A stretch of 6,240 nt of DNA, from assembly GCA_002391225.1 (NCBI GenBank), contig DGRV01000083.1, positions 1 through 6,240 on the forward strand, given 5' to 3'. A model generated the notes under the pieces. It was not told where the DNA came from. It ran no database searches and saw only the letters and a program-made list of their open reading frames with translations. Position 1 is the stretch's first letter, and every line of letters starts with the position of its first letter. Made by a program: the position numbers and the translations under genes. Source of the stretch: Christensenella sp. UBA4379 (GTDB taxonomy: Bacteria > Bacillota > Clostridia > Christensenellales > Aristaeellaceae). Of the stretch, positions 1 through 5,276 are shown piece after piece.

Positions 1-75
1 CTCCTCCGCATCGAGGAAGAACTGGGCGCCAGCGCCGTCTATCCCGGCATGAAGGCGTTCAACGTCAAAAGGTAA
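1..75 (+). CDS. C-terminal end of an unidentified protein (partial)
   Basis: An open frame enters from the left edge and ends at a TAA at 73-75, giving 24 residues that begin LLRIEEELGA and end AFNVKR. The frame is accepted as coding because it is GC-rich like the locus and is followed 15 bases later by a strong intrinsic terminator. The tail is too short for me to recognise a family, and nothing in it shows a catalytic or binding motif. It is the last gene of a plus-strand unit entering from the left, separated by its terminator from the ATPase gene downstream. No function is proposed. Confidence 0.7.
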   Translation, partial: LLRIEEELGASAVYPGMKAFNVKR

Positions 76-90
76 TCCATCTTTCATCTA

Positions 91-136
91 AAAAAGGCCG
101 TGAGCACGGACAATCTCCGCGGCTCACGGCCTTTTT
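91..136 (+). terminator. Rho-independent terminator of the upstream partial gene
   Basis: A perfect 15-bp inverted repeat pairs 91-105 (five A, then GGCCGTGAGC) with 122-136 (GCTCACGGCC, then five T). A small inner stem (CGGA 107-110 with TCCG 116-119) sits in the loop. The T tract at the 3' side suits plus-strand termination. The matching A tract at the 5' side would give a U tract for minus-strand transcripts too. Confidence 0.92.
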
Positions 137-159
137 GCGTTCTTCCCGGGACAGCCTAC

Positions 160-193
160 TGCAAACTTTTGCTGAAATCAGAAAAAGTTTGCA
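160..193. repeat. Inverted repeat entering the first 40-bp unit
   Basis: TGCAAACTTTT at 160-170 is the exact reverse complement of AAAAGTTTGCA at 183-193. After one mismatch, CTG (172-174) pairs with CAG (179-181) around a four-base AAAT loop. The right arm is the first half of the GTTTGCA element present in all three tandem units, so the left arm is an inverted extra copy of that half element. No T tract follows, so this is not a normal terminator. It could be a protein-binding site or an RNA hairpin. Confidence 0.75.
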
Positions 194-290
194 CTATAGT
201 GCACAAAAATTCTAAAAATTAGAAAAGTTTGCACTATAATGCACAAAATGATTGAAAAAGGAAAAAGTTTGCAGTATAATGCACATGGAG
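171..290. repeat. Three 40-bp tandem units with palindromic cores upstream of the ATPase gene
   Basis: The word GTTTGCA begins at 187, 227 and 267, an exact 40-bp spacing. Units 171-210, 211-250 and 251-290 align without gaps in the core and share an A-rich block, GTTTGCASTATARTGCAC and, in the first two, AAAA. The core TGCACTATAGTGCA (190-203) is a perfect 14-bp palindrome. The second (230-243) and third (270-283) each carry one mismatched pair. A promoter-like pair also recurs in phase: CTGAAA (172), CTAAAA (212) and TTGAAA (252), each 17 bases ahead of TATAGT, TATAAT and TATAAT. The units therefore look like tandem copies of one promoter-operator module. The palindromes are probable binding sites for a dimeric regulator, which is not identified. 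Confidence 0.85.
252..280 (+). promoter_or_regulatory. Sigma-A-like promoter of the ATPase gene
   Basis: TTGAAA at 252-257 and TATAAT at 275-280 are separated by 17 bases. It is the best match of the three in-phase promoter-like pairs. The -10 lies inside the third palindrome, so a protein bound there would block RNA polymerase. The start point would fall near 287, right at the Shine-Dalgarno, giving a very short leader. Either this promoter yields an almost leaderless message or the upstream copies at 172-200 and 212-240 supply the longer leader. Confidence 0.65.
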
Positions 291-293
291 GGA
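287..293 (+). promoter_or_regulatory. Ribosome binding site that fixes the ATPase start at 299
   Basis: GGAGGGA lies seven bases before the ATG at 299, counted from the end of GGAGG. The longer in-frame start at 239 has no such site and would translate the third repeat unit, so it is rejected. Confidence 0.85.
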
Positions 294-298
294 TCGAC

Positions 299-1474
299 AT
301 GATACGAAGAGAGCATTATTTGGCCCAGATTGCTCCGTTTCTGGAGGACGATCTGATCAAAGTGATCACCGGCATCCGGCGCTGCGGTAAGTCCACGATT
401 CTGAAACAGCTTGCCGAAAGCCTCTCCGGGAAAACGGACAATGTGATTTTTCTGGAGTTTGAGAGCACGAGGGTCCGCACCATGCTGCCGAGCGCAGATC
501 ATGTGATCCGGTATGTGGACGAACACCGCAAGGATGGAAAATGCTATGTCTTTCTGGACGAGATTCAGGAAGTAGAAAACTGGCAGGATGTCTGCCAGAC
601 GCTGAGGCTGGAAAACTGCTCCATTTTCATTACGGGTTCCAATTCCAAATTGCTGTCTTCCGAATTTACCGAAGCGCTGAGCGGGCGGTATGTCTCCTTT
701 CAGGTGCGTCCCTTCGTGTGGAAGGAACTTCAGGAATATGCCGCCGAACTGGGCCGGAAGCTTTCCGTAACCGATTATTTGATTTGGGGCGGCTTTCCAA
801 AGAGGCTTGAATATGACGGGGAGGCGTTGACCCGCTACCTGGAAGATATTGATGAAACGATTATCTACAAGGATATTATCCGCCGATTCAAGATCAGAAA
901 GGAGACTCTGTTCCGCGCCGTTGCGGATTTTGTCCTGCGTTCCAACGGCAGAATCCTGTCCTATCATTCTATTTACAAGGCGGTGAGCCAGAAGGAAAAA
1001 TGCTCGCTGCATACGATCATCAAATATGTGGAATACCTGGAAAAAGCCTACGCTGTGGAACTGATGAAACAGCACTCCACCAAAACGAAACAGGAGCTGC
1101 AGTTTTACAGAAAATGCTATGACGGGGATGTGGCGCTGAATTCCATCCGCTGCCCGGACAATCGCTTTGACATCGACCACAACCTGGAAAACATCGTGTA
1201 TCTGGAACTGATCTATCGCGGGTACAGCGTCATGCTCTACGATAACGCGGGCAGGGAGATTGACTTTATCGCATCCAAGGCCGGTAAAGAATACCTGATC
1301 CAGGTGGCGCACAGTGTGGTCAATGAAAAAGCCTATCAGCGGGAATTTGAAGCCTTCAACGGGCTGGACAACGCCAGACAGAAGATTCTGATTACCAATG
1401 ATGAAATCGACTATTCCACCAGCACTGTCCGGCATATCAACCTGAGAGCTTTTCTGGAATCGGAGTCCCTGTAG
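299..1474 (+). CDS. AAA ATPase with C-terminal DUF4143 (AAA_14/DUF4143 family)
   Basis: 391-residue predicted cytoplasmic ATPase; the physiological role of this widespread family is not established. It starts MIRREHYLAQIAPF, the usual opening of the family. The Walker A motif is GIRRCGKST at residues 25-33 (Lys31). Walker B is YVFLDEIQEV at 83-92 with Asp87 and Glu88, and a sensor-1-like ITGSNSKLL lies at 111-119. The LSGR and RPF blocks at 127-139 match the region that ends the AAA domain. The C-terminal part (about 185-391) is DUF4143-like and includes a PD-(D/E)xK-like fold signature: Glu303, EIDF at 320-323 and YLIQVAHS at 332-339. Gln replaces the acidic residue and no Lys follows, so nuclease activity is unlikely from sequence. 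No membrane segment or signal peptide is seen. The gene stands alone between two terminators, behind its own repeated promoter-operator. It is poorer in G+C than its neighbours (21 of 60 bases at 841-900 against 43 of 60 at 2521-2580), which hints at horizontal transfer. Confidence 0.92.
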   Translation: MIRREHYLAQIAPFLEDDLIKVITGIRRCGKSTILKQLAESLSGKTDNVIFLEFESTRVRTMLPSADHVIRYVDEHRKDGKCYVFLDEIQEVENWQDVCQTLRLENCSIFITGSNSKLLSSEFTEALSGRYVSFQVRPFVWKELQEYAAELGRKLSVTDYLIWGGFPKRLEYDGEALTRYLEDIDETIIYKDIIRRFKIRKETLFRAVADFVLRSNGRILSYHSIYKAVSQKEKCSLHTIIKYVEYLEKAYAVELMKQHSTKTKQELQFYRKCYDGDVALNSIRCPDNRFDIDHNLENIVYLELIYRGYSVMLYDNAGREIDFIASKAGKEYLIQVAHSVVNEKAYQREFEAFNGLDNARQKILITNDEIDYSTSTVRHINLRAFLESESL

Positions 1475-1491
1475 CAATGAAAACAAAAGAG

Positions 1492-1521
1492 GGCTGGCCG
1501 CGTCAAAATCCGCGGCCAGCC
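1492..1521. terminator. Bidirectional terminator between convergent ATPase and pcp genes
   Basis: GGCTGGCCGCG (1492-1502) pairs perfectly with CGCGGCCAGCC (1511-1521) around an eight-base loop. TTTTAT follows on the plus strand. On the minus strand the stem is followed by a T-rich run, the complement of AAAACAAAAGAG at 1480-1491. It starts 18 bases after the ATPase stop and lies 28 bases beyond the pcp stop, so it can serve both genes. Confidence 0.92.
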
Positions 1522-1549
1522 TTTTATGTTCATCCTGATTTGCGCCGTC

Positions 1550-2119
1550 TCACACAGAAACATGAAAGACCGCCTCGATGGCCAGCTCAATCACCCGGGC
1601 GACCGTTCTGGCGTAGGCTGCCGCCTGGTCCGGCTGGGCGGGGACGTGAATGAAGGAAACCGGGGCGGGGCTTTGGAGGCCGGTCAGGTAGAAGGTATCG
1701 TTGCAGACGTAGGCGCCTGCGTCCTGGGAGGGTTCGATGTCGAAGCCCTCCTGTTGCATCTGGCAGCAGAGGGCTTCCACGGGCACGGGGGTCTCGTAGG
1801 TTTCCGGGCCCATTTCCAGGATCTTTTCCTGCCGGGGCTGGTGTCCCGCGTTGTCCGGGATCCGGGCGTCGCGGAAGTTCCGGGCGCGCAGCTCGGGGGT
1901 CACCGTCCGGCGGCCGCCCGCCTCGCCGAGCAGGACGATCAGATCCGCCGGGGTTTTCAGCGCCTCTTCCGCCGCCCGGCCAAAGACCACCGGCAGCAGG
2001 GCCTTTTGCACGGCCCAGTCAGAGAGCTTTTCCGGCAGCAGGCGGAGGACCTCCGCCGACGTATTGACAGCTTCCCCGCCGAAGGGCTCAAAGGCCGTAA
2101 TCAGAATGCGGCGTGTCAT
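1550..2119 (-). CDS. pcp: Pyroglutamyl-peptidase I (peptidase family C15)
   Basis: Predicted cytoplasmic cysteine peptidase that removes an N-terminal pyroglutamate (5-oxoproline) from peptides. The 189-residue protein opens MTRRILITAFEPFGG, the family hallmark. Phe10 and Phe13 correspond to the residues that hold the pyroglutamate ring. The triad is visible as Glu76 (in TPE), Cys139 (in GAYVCND) and His158 (in FIHVP), and DARIPDN at 84-90 is conserved. Glu66 stands where the well-studied Bacillus enzyme has Gln71 (GEAGG in place of GQAGG). The protein is somewhat shorter than the usual 200-215 residues, chiefly because of shorter loops. The ATG overlaps the kinase stop in an ATGA, so translation is probably coupled. 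A GGAG lies 11 bases upstream. An in-frame GTG at 2137 would add six residues but lies deeper in the kinase gene. It is the last gene of the regulator-kinase-peptidase operon, and its place in a sugar locus is unexpected. Confidence 0.93.
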   Translation of the reverse strand: MTRRILITAFEPFGGEAVNTSAEVLRLLPEKLSDWAVQKALLPVVFGRAAEEALKTPADLIVLLGEAGGRRTVTPELRARNFRDARIPDNAGHQPRQEKILEMGPETYETPVPVEALCCQMQQEGFDIEPSQDAGAYVCNDTFYLTGLQSPAPVSFIHVPAQPDQAAAYARTVARVIELAIEAVFHVSV

Positions 2120-3072
2120 GCGTTTGCCCGCTCCCACACGTCCGCTTCTTCCGGCACCGAGGTGATGCCGCCGTGTTTTTGGGTGGAGAGGCTGGCGGCG
2201 GTGCAGGCAAACCGGACGATTTCACGCAGCTCTTCCTCCGTCAGCTCGGCGGGGGCTTTGTTCAGCTTCAGGAAGCGGCTCATGGCGCTGCCGCCGAAAA
2301 TGTCCCCCGCGCCGGTGGTATCGACCACATGGATGCCGGCGGGGCTCGGCACGGTGACGGCGGCGGACTTGGTAACGGCGTGGCAGCCCTTGGGGCCGAG
2401 GGTGGCGTAGACCAGGGACACCCCGTATTCACGGATCAGCTTCTGCGCCCCTTCCTCGGGGGAGAGGCCCCAGAGCCATTCGATCTCTTCGTCGCTGATC
2501 TTGACGATGTCCGCCTGGCGCAGGCTCCACTCCATGGCCGCCCGGGCGTCCTCCTCCCGCTTCCAGAGGGGTTTGCGCAGGTTCGGGTCCAGGCTCACCA
2601 GCAGGCCGAGGCGTTTGGCCAGGGAAACAGCCTGCCGGGTGGCGGAGGCGGCGGGCTCGTCCGTCAGGGACAGGGTACCGAAATGGAAGACCCTCGCGTC
2701 TTCCAGCAGGCCCTCGTCGATTTCCTCGGGCCTTAAACAGGTGTCGGCCCCGGGCTTTCGGGCGAAGCTGAAATCCCGGTTGCCGTTTTCGTCCAGGGAA
2801 ACGAAGGCAAGGGTGGTGAACACCGCGGGGTCGGAAACAATGCCCCGGGTTTCGATCCCGGCGTCCGCCAGGGTCTGGGTGAGCAGGCGGCCGAAGGCGT
2901 CGTCTCCGACCTTGCCGATCATGGCGGTGCGGCAGCCGTATTTTGTCAGCGCCGCCAGGAAGTTGCCCGGCGCTCCGCCGGGGTTGGCGGACAGGACGGG
3001 ATAGCCTGCCTCGTTTACGGATTTGGGGGCGAAGTCGATCAGCAGCTCGCCCAGGGCAATGACGTCAAACAT
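2116..3072 (-). CDS. scrK: Fructokinase, PfkB (ribokinase) family
   Basis: Predicted cytoplasmic ATP-dependent sugar kinase, most likely converting fructose to fructose 6-phosphate. The 318 residues match the normal family length. PfkB signature 1 is at about 31-61, with PGGAPGN at 31-37 and GKVGDDAFG at 53-61. A substrate-side block includes FSFARKPGAD at 101-110 and HFGTLS at 130-135. DPNLR is at 162-166, and signature 2 is DTTGAGD at 251-257 with Asp257 as the catalytic base. The opening MFDVIALGELLIDFAP and the FGTLS/DPNLR blocks resemble bacterial ScrK-type fructokinases more than ribokinases or 2-keto-3-deoxygluconate kinases, but substrate cannot be proven from sequence. AAGGAGAG lies seven bases before the ATG. 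The start overlaps the end of the regulator gene by eight bases (ATGTTTGA), and the stop overlaps the pcp start by four. Co-expression with the LacI protein points to sugar-induced control. Confidence 0.9.
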   Translation of the reverse strand: MFDVIALGELLIDFAPKSVNEAGYPVLSANPGGAPGNFLAALTKYGCRTAMIGKVGDDAFGRLLTQTLADAGIETRGIVSDPAVFTTLAFVSLDENGNRDFSFARKPGADTCLRPEEIDEGLLEDARVFHFGTLSLTDEPAASATRQAVSLAKRLGLLVSLDPNLRKPLWKREEDARAAMEWSLRQADIVKISDEEIEWLWGLSPEEGAQKLIREYGVSLVYATLGPKGCHAVTKSAAVTVPSPAGIHVVDTTGAGDIFGGSAMSRFLKLNKAPAELTEEELREIVRFACTAASLSTQKHGGITSVPEEADVWERANA

Positions 3073-4078
3073 GGCGGATCTCTCCTTTTTCTTCGCGGGT
3101 CGTCCCGCCGTATTCGTAGTGAACCGGCAGGCAGATCAGGGATGGTACGTTGGACAGGTGCTTGCTCAGCACGGTATGGACGCAGGTTTCGGCGATTTCC
3201 TGCACGGGCTGGACGATGGTGGACACGGTGAGCTCCTGATCGCCGAACATGCGGATGCCGTCAAAGCCGATCACCTGCACGTCCTCGGGGACGCGGAGGT
3301 TCAGCTTCCGGAGCATCCGGATGACCTGCCAGGCCAGGGAGTCCGTGCCGATGAAAAGGCCGTCAAAGTCCAGACGCCCATCGTGATAATGGGCGGTCAG
3401 GAAGCGCTCAAACTCGCTGAGCGGCTGGCCGTCTTCGAGGGCCATCACCTCAAACGGAAGGCCCGTTTCCACGCAGGCGCTGACAAAGCCGTCCTTGCGC
3501 TTGCTGGGCTCGTTGGTCAGCGTGGAGCCGATGCGCAGGAAGGCGGCGCTGCGGCAGCCCAGTTCTTTCAGTTTCCTGGCGGCAAGGGCCCCGCCGCCAA
3601 AGTTGTCCGCCGCCACGCAGGGCACCGAGACGGAAAAGAAACGGTCGATGGTCACAAAGGGGATGTCCTCCGGGATGACCAGGTCCGGGTTGTAGGTCAG
3701 GGCGATGACGCCGTCCACGCGGTTCTGCTCCGCCATGCGGATAAACTCCGCCTCCCGGCTGCGGTCGTATTCGGTAAAGCAGAGCAGCATCTTGTAATCC
3801 CGCTTTTCCAGCGCCATGTTGACGTGGTGCACCAGCAGGGCGAAGTAGGGGTTGATGGTGTTGGGGATGATCAGGGCGACGGTGTTGGTGCGGTCCGTGC
3901 GCAGCACCCGGCCGCTGCTGTTGTAGCGGTAGCCCAGCTTCTGAATGGCCGCGTCGACCCGGGCTTTGAATTCTGCGCCGACCGGCTGGCCGTTGACCAC
4001 CCGGGAGACGGTGCCCAGGGCGACCCCGGCTTCCCGGGCGACGTCCGCCATGGTCGGGGCGTTTCTTACTCTTGCCAA
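3065..4078 (-). CDS. LacI/GalR-family transcriptional regulator
   Basis: Sugar-responsive DNA-binding repressor, expected to act as a dimer or tetramer. From the TTG at 4078 it has 337 residues, the usual family length. The helix-turn-helix is at about 9-30 (TMADVAREAGVALGTVSRVVNG). The hinge region is near 52-66, with Leu59 in the position of the minor-groove leucine. A periplasmic-binding-protein-like sensor domain follows, from TNTVALIIPNTINPYF at 64-79 to the end, with VIGFDG at 269-274. The TTG start is preferred because AGGA lies eight bases upstream and the deduced transcript begins near 4108. The in-frame ATG at 4108 has no Shine-Dalgarno site, would be leaderless and would add ten untypical residues. 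It is divergent from the permease genes and first in an operon with the kinase. Palindromic sites at both transcription starts suggest that it represses the transporter and itself. The likely effector is the imported sugar or a phosphorylated product (inference). Confidence 0.93.
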   Translation of the reverse strand: MARVRNAPTMADVAREAGVALGTVSRVVNGQPVGAEFKARVDAAIQKLGYRYNSSGRVLRTDRTNTVALIIPNTINPYFALLVHHVNMALEKRDYKMLLCFTEYDRSREAEFIRMAEQNRVDGVIALTYNPDLVIPEDIPFVTIDRFFSVSVPCVAADNFGGGALAARKLKELGCRSAAFLRIGSTLTNEPSKRKDGFVSACVETGLPFEVMALEDGQPLSEFERFLTAHYHDGRLDFDGLFIGTDSLAWQVIRMLRKLNLRVPEDVQVIGFDGIRMFGDQELTVSTIVQPVQEIAETCVHTVLSKHLSNVPSLICLPVHYEYGGTTREEKGEIRHV

Positions 4079-4086
4079 AGATACAT

Positions 4087-4090
4087 TCCT
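4087..4090 (-). promoter_or_regulatory. Ribosome binding site supporting a TTG start for the LacI gene
   Basis: On the minus strand GCGAGGA precedes the TTG at 4078-4076, with eight bases between AGGA and the TTG. No comparable site precedes the ATG at 4108. Confidence 0.6.
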
Positions 4091-4101
4091 CGCTTCATTA
4101 A

Positions 4102-4113
4102 ATTTCATGAAAT
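4102..4113. promoter_or_regulatory. Operator candidate at the regulator's own transcription start
   Basis: ATTTCATGAAAT is a perfect 12-bp palindrome. Its core TTTCATGAAA also occurs in the operator at 4283-4304. It lies just downstream of the minus-strand -10, about over the predicted start point near 4108, which is a suitable place for autorepression. Its centre is AT in place of the CG typical of LacI-family sites. Confidence 0.6.
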
Positions 4114-4114
4114 G

Positions 4115-4143
4115 ATGATAACATTTTCACGAACAAACGTCAA
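4115..4143 (-). promoter_or_regulatory. Promoter of the regulator-kinase-pcp operon
   Basis: On the minus strand TTGACG (plus 4138-4143) and TATCAT (plus 4115-4120) are separated by exactly 17 bases. Initiation is expected around 4108, leaving a leader of about 30 bases before the TTG start at 4078. Confidence 0.75.
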
Positions 4144-4183
4144 GAAGCGCGGCTTGTTTTTCTTCTGCATATAGAAATATTCT

Positions 4184-4200
4184 TTTGCGCAAACGTTTAC
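4184..4200. promoter_or_regulatory. Midway operator candidate with overlapping palindromes
   Basis: TTTGCGCAAA (4184-4193) and AAACGTTT (4191-4198) are both perfect palindromes sharing three bases. GCAAACGTTTAC (4189-4200) resembles a LacI-family operator with a central CG. It lies about midway between the two divergent promoters, upstream of both -35 elements. It could be an auxiliary site for the local regulator or a site for another LacI-family protein. It does not match the 14-bp CcpA cre spacing well. Confidence 0.5.
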
Positions 4201-4243
4201 GGAGAATCTGGGAAAAATTTGTTCAGAAAAGCCAAAATTTCTG

Positions 4244-4272
4244 TTGACAAGCGGCCCGGCCTGTGATATTTT
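4244..4272 (+). promoter_or_regulatory. Promoter of the ABC permease operon
   Basis: TTGACA at 4244-4249 is a consensus -35. After 17 bases comes TATTTT at 4267-4272, and TG at 4264-4265 makes an extended -10. The start point is expected near 4279. AT-rich blocks with AAAATTT at 4214-4220 and 4234-4240 upstream could act as an UP-like element. Confidence 0.82.
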
Positions 4273-4282
4273 ATGCACGAAA

Positions 4283-4304
4283 TCATGAAACGTTTCATGA
4301 AACG
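4283..4304. promoter_or_regulatory. Main LacI-type operator at the transporter transcription start
   Basis: TCATGAAACGTTTCATGA (4283-4300) is a perfect 18-bp palindrome with a central CG, as in LacI/GalR-family operators. A second perfect palindrome, CGTTTCATGAAACG (4291-4304), overlaps it. The site therefore holds three alternating GAAAC/GTTTC half sites. It begins a few bases after the expected start point, an ideal position for repression. The neighbouring LacI protein is the obvious ligand. Confidence 0.88.
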
Positions 4305-4317
4305 GATTCTATCGAAC

Positions 4318-4323
4318 AGGAGG
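4318..4323 (+). promoter_or_regulatory. Ribosome binding site fixing the first permease start at 4331
   Basis: AGGAGG at 4318-4323 is seven bases before the ATG at 4331 but only one base before the in-frame ATG at 4325, so 4331 is chosen. Confidence 0.85.
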
Positions 4324-4330
4324 AATGCAT

Positions 4331-5257
4331 ATGACTTCGTCCGTTGCTCCCCGGCGTGTCAAGCAGAAAGGGCTGGGCCAACGCATCGCAGATCACTGGC
4401 AGCTTTACGTGCTGCTGCTGATCCCGGTGGTCATCACCGTCGTGTACAAGTACGGCCCCATGTACGGCATCCAGATCGCCTTCCGCAACTACAATCCGGG
4501 CCTGGGCATCACCGGCAGCCCGTGGGTGGGCTGGAAGTGGTTCGAGCGCTTCTTCCGGGCGCCCAACTTCGACCGGATGCTGTGGAACACCGTGAAGCTG
4601 AGCCTGTATTCCCTTCTGTGGGGCTTCCCGGTGCCGATCATCCTGAGCCTGGTCCTCAACCAGCTGCGGTTCCAGAAGCTCAAGCGCACCGTGCAGACGG
4701 TCATTTACGCCCCGCACTTTATTTCCACCATGGTCATCTGCGGTATGCTGCGCATCTTCCTGTCCCCCTCGGGCGGCCTGATCAACCTGATCGCCGGCAC
4801 GAAGATCGACTTTCTCACCGAGTCCAGCGCCTTCCGCACCATCTACGTGGCCAGCGGCATCTGGCAGGAAGCCGGCTGGGGCACCATCATCTACCTGGCC
4901 ACGCTGTCGAGCATCGACACCTCCCTGTACGAGGCGGCCAAGGTGGACGGGGCCTCCGTCTTCCAGCGCATCCTGCGCATCGACATTCCCTGCCTGCTGC
5001 CGATGATCATCCTGCAGCTGATCATGAGCGCCTCCGGCATCATGAACGTCGGCTTTGAAAAGGCCTACCTCCTGCAGACGGACCTGAACCGGGCCACCAG
5101 CGACATCATCGCCATTTACGTGTACGAGCAGGGCATCGTCAGCGCCCGATATGAGCTGGGTACCGCCGTCGGCCTGTTCAACACCGCCATCAACATCGTG
5201 CTGCTGGTGATCGTCAACCGCATCGCCAAGAAATTCGGCGACGTCAACTTCGTGTAA
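4331..5257 (+). CDS. ABC sugar transporter permease, LplB-type (CUT1 family)
   Basis: One of two inner-membrane subunits of a carbohydrate importer. The 308-residue protein has a short basic N-terminus and about six membrane segments, near residues 24-40, 90-110, 124-145, 170-193, 219-240 and 276-297. The cytoplasmic EAA loop, which docks the ATPase, is clear at 201-220 (EAAKVDGASVFQ, ending with IP). YKYGPMYGIQIAFRNY at 39-54 and WNTVKLSLYS at 85-94 are typical of the LplB/YteP group that imports oligosaccharides, often plant-polysaccharide fragments. No ATPase gene is in the window. Systems of this group commonly use a shared MsmX/MsmK-type ATPase encoded elsewhere. It is the first gene of the plus-strand operon, under a strong promoter with a LacI-type operator, 19 bases ahead of the second permease. 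The beta-fructoside substrate is inferred only from the divergent fructokinase. Confidence 0.93.
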   Translation: MTSSVAPRRVKQKGLGQRIADHWQLYVLLLIPVVITVVYKYGPMYGIQIAFRNYNPGLGITGSPWVGWKWFERFFRAPNFDRMLWNTVKLSLYSLLWGFPVPIILSLVLNQLRFQKLKRTVQTVIYAPHFISTMVICGMLRIFLSPSGGLINLIAGTKIDFLTESSAFRTIYVASGIWQEAGWGTIIYLATLSSIDTSLYEAAKVDGASVFQRILRIDIPCLLPMIILQLIMSASGIMNVGFEKAYLLQTDLNRATSDIIAIYVYEQGIVSARYELGTAVGLFNTAINIVLLVIVNRIAKKFGDVNFV

Positions 5258-5276
5258 CGGAAGGGAGGAAAACACT

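Noticed and set aside
91..136. Riboswitch or other structured RNA
   Set aside because: It is a single long perfect hairpin with flanking A and T tracts right after a stop codon, which is a plain terminator.
171..290. Possible small CRISPR array
   Set aside because: The 40-bp period with about 27 shared bases leaves spacers of about 13 bases. These are themselves similar between units, and no cas genes are present.
239..298. N-terminal extension of the ATPase from the ATG at 239
   Set aside because: It would translate the third tandem unit, lacks a Shine-Dalgarno site, and the family's usual start is the ATG at 299 with GGAGG.
212..1486. Long minus-strand open frame opposite the ATPase gene
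   Set aside because: It is the antisense shadow of a gene with intact Walker motifs. Its translation shows no recognisable domain, and it would run through the terminator and promoter regions.
1526..2736. Overlapping plus-strand open frames (1526-2410 and 2113-2736) opposite pcp and the kinase
   Set aside because: The minus-strand frames contain complete catalytic motifs. These frames do not resemble any family I recognise.
3023..4174. Plus-strand open frame of 383 codons across the LacI gene
   Set aside because: It is the shadow of an unambiguous LacI-family gene and has no recognisable domain of its own.
4283..4300. CcpA cre site
   Set aside because: The CG-centred palindrome has TGAAA/TTTCA arms one base too close for the 14-bp cre pattern on each side. 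A local LacI regulator explains it better.
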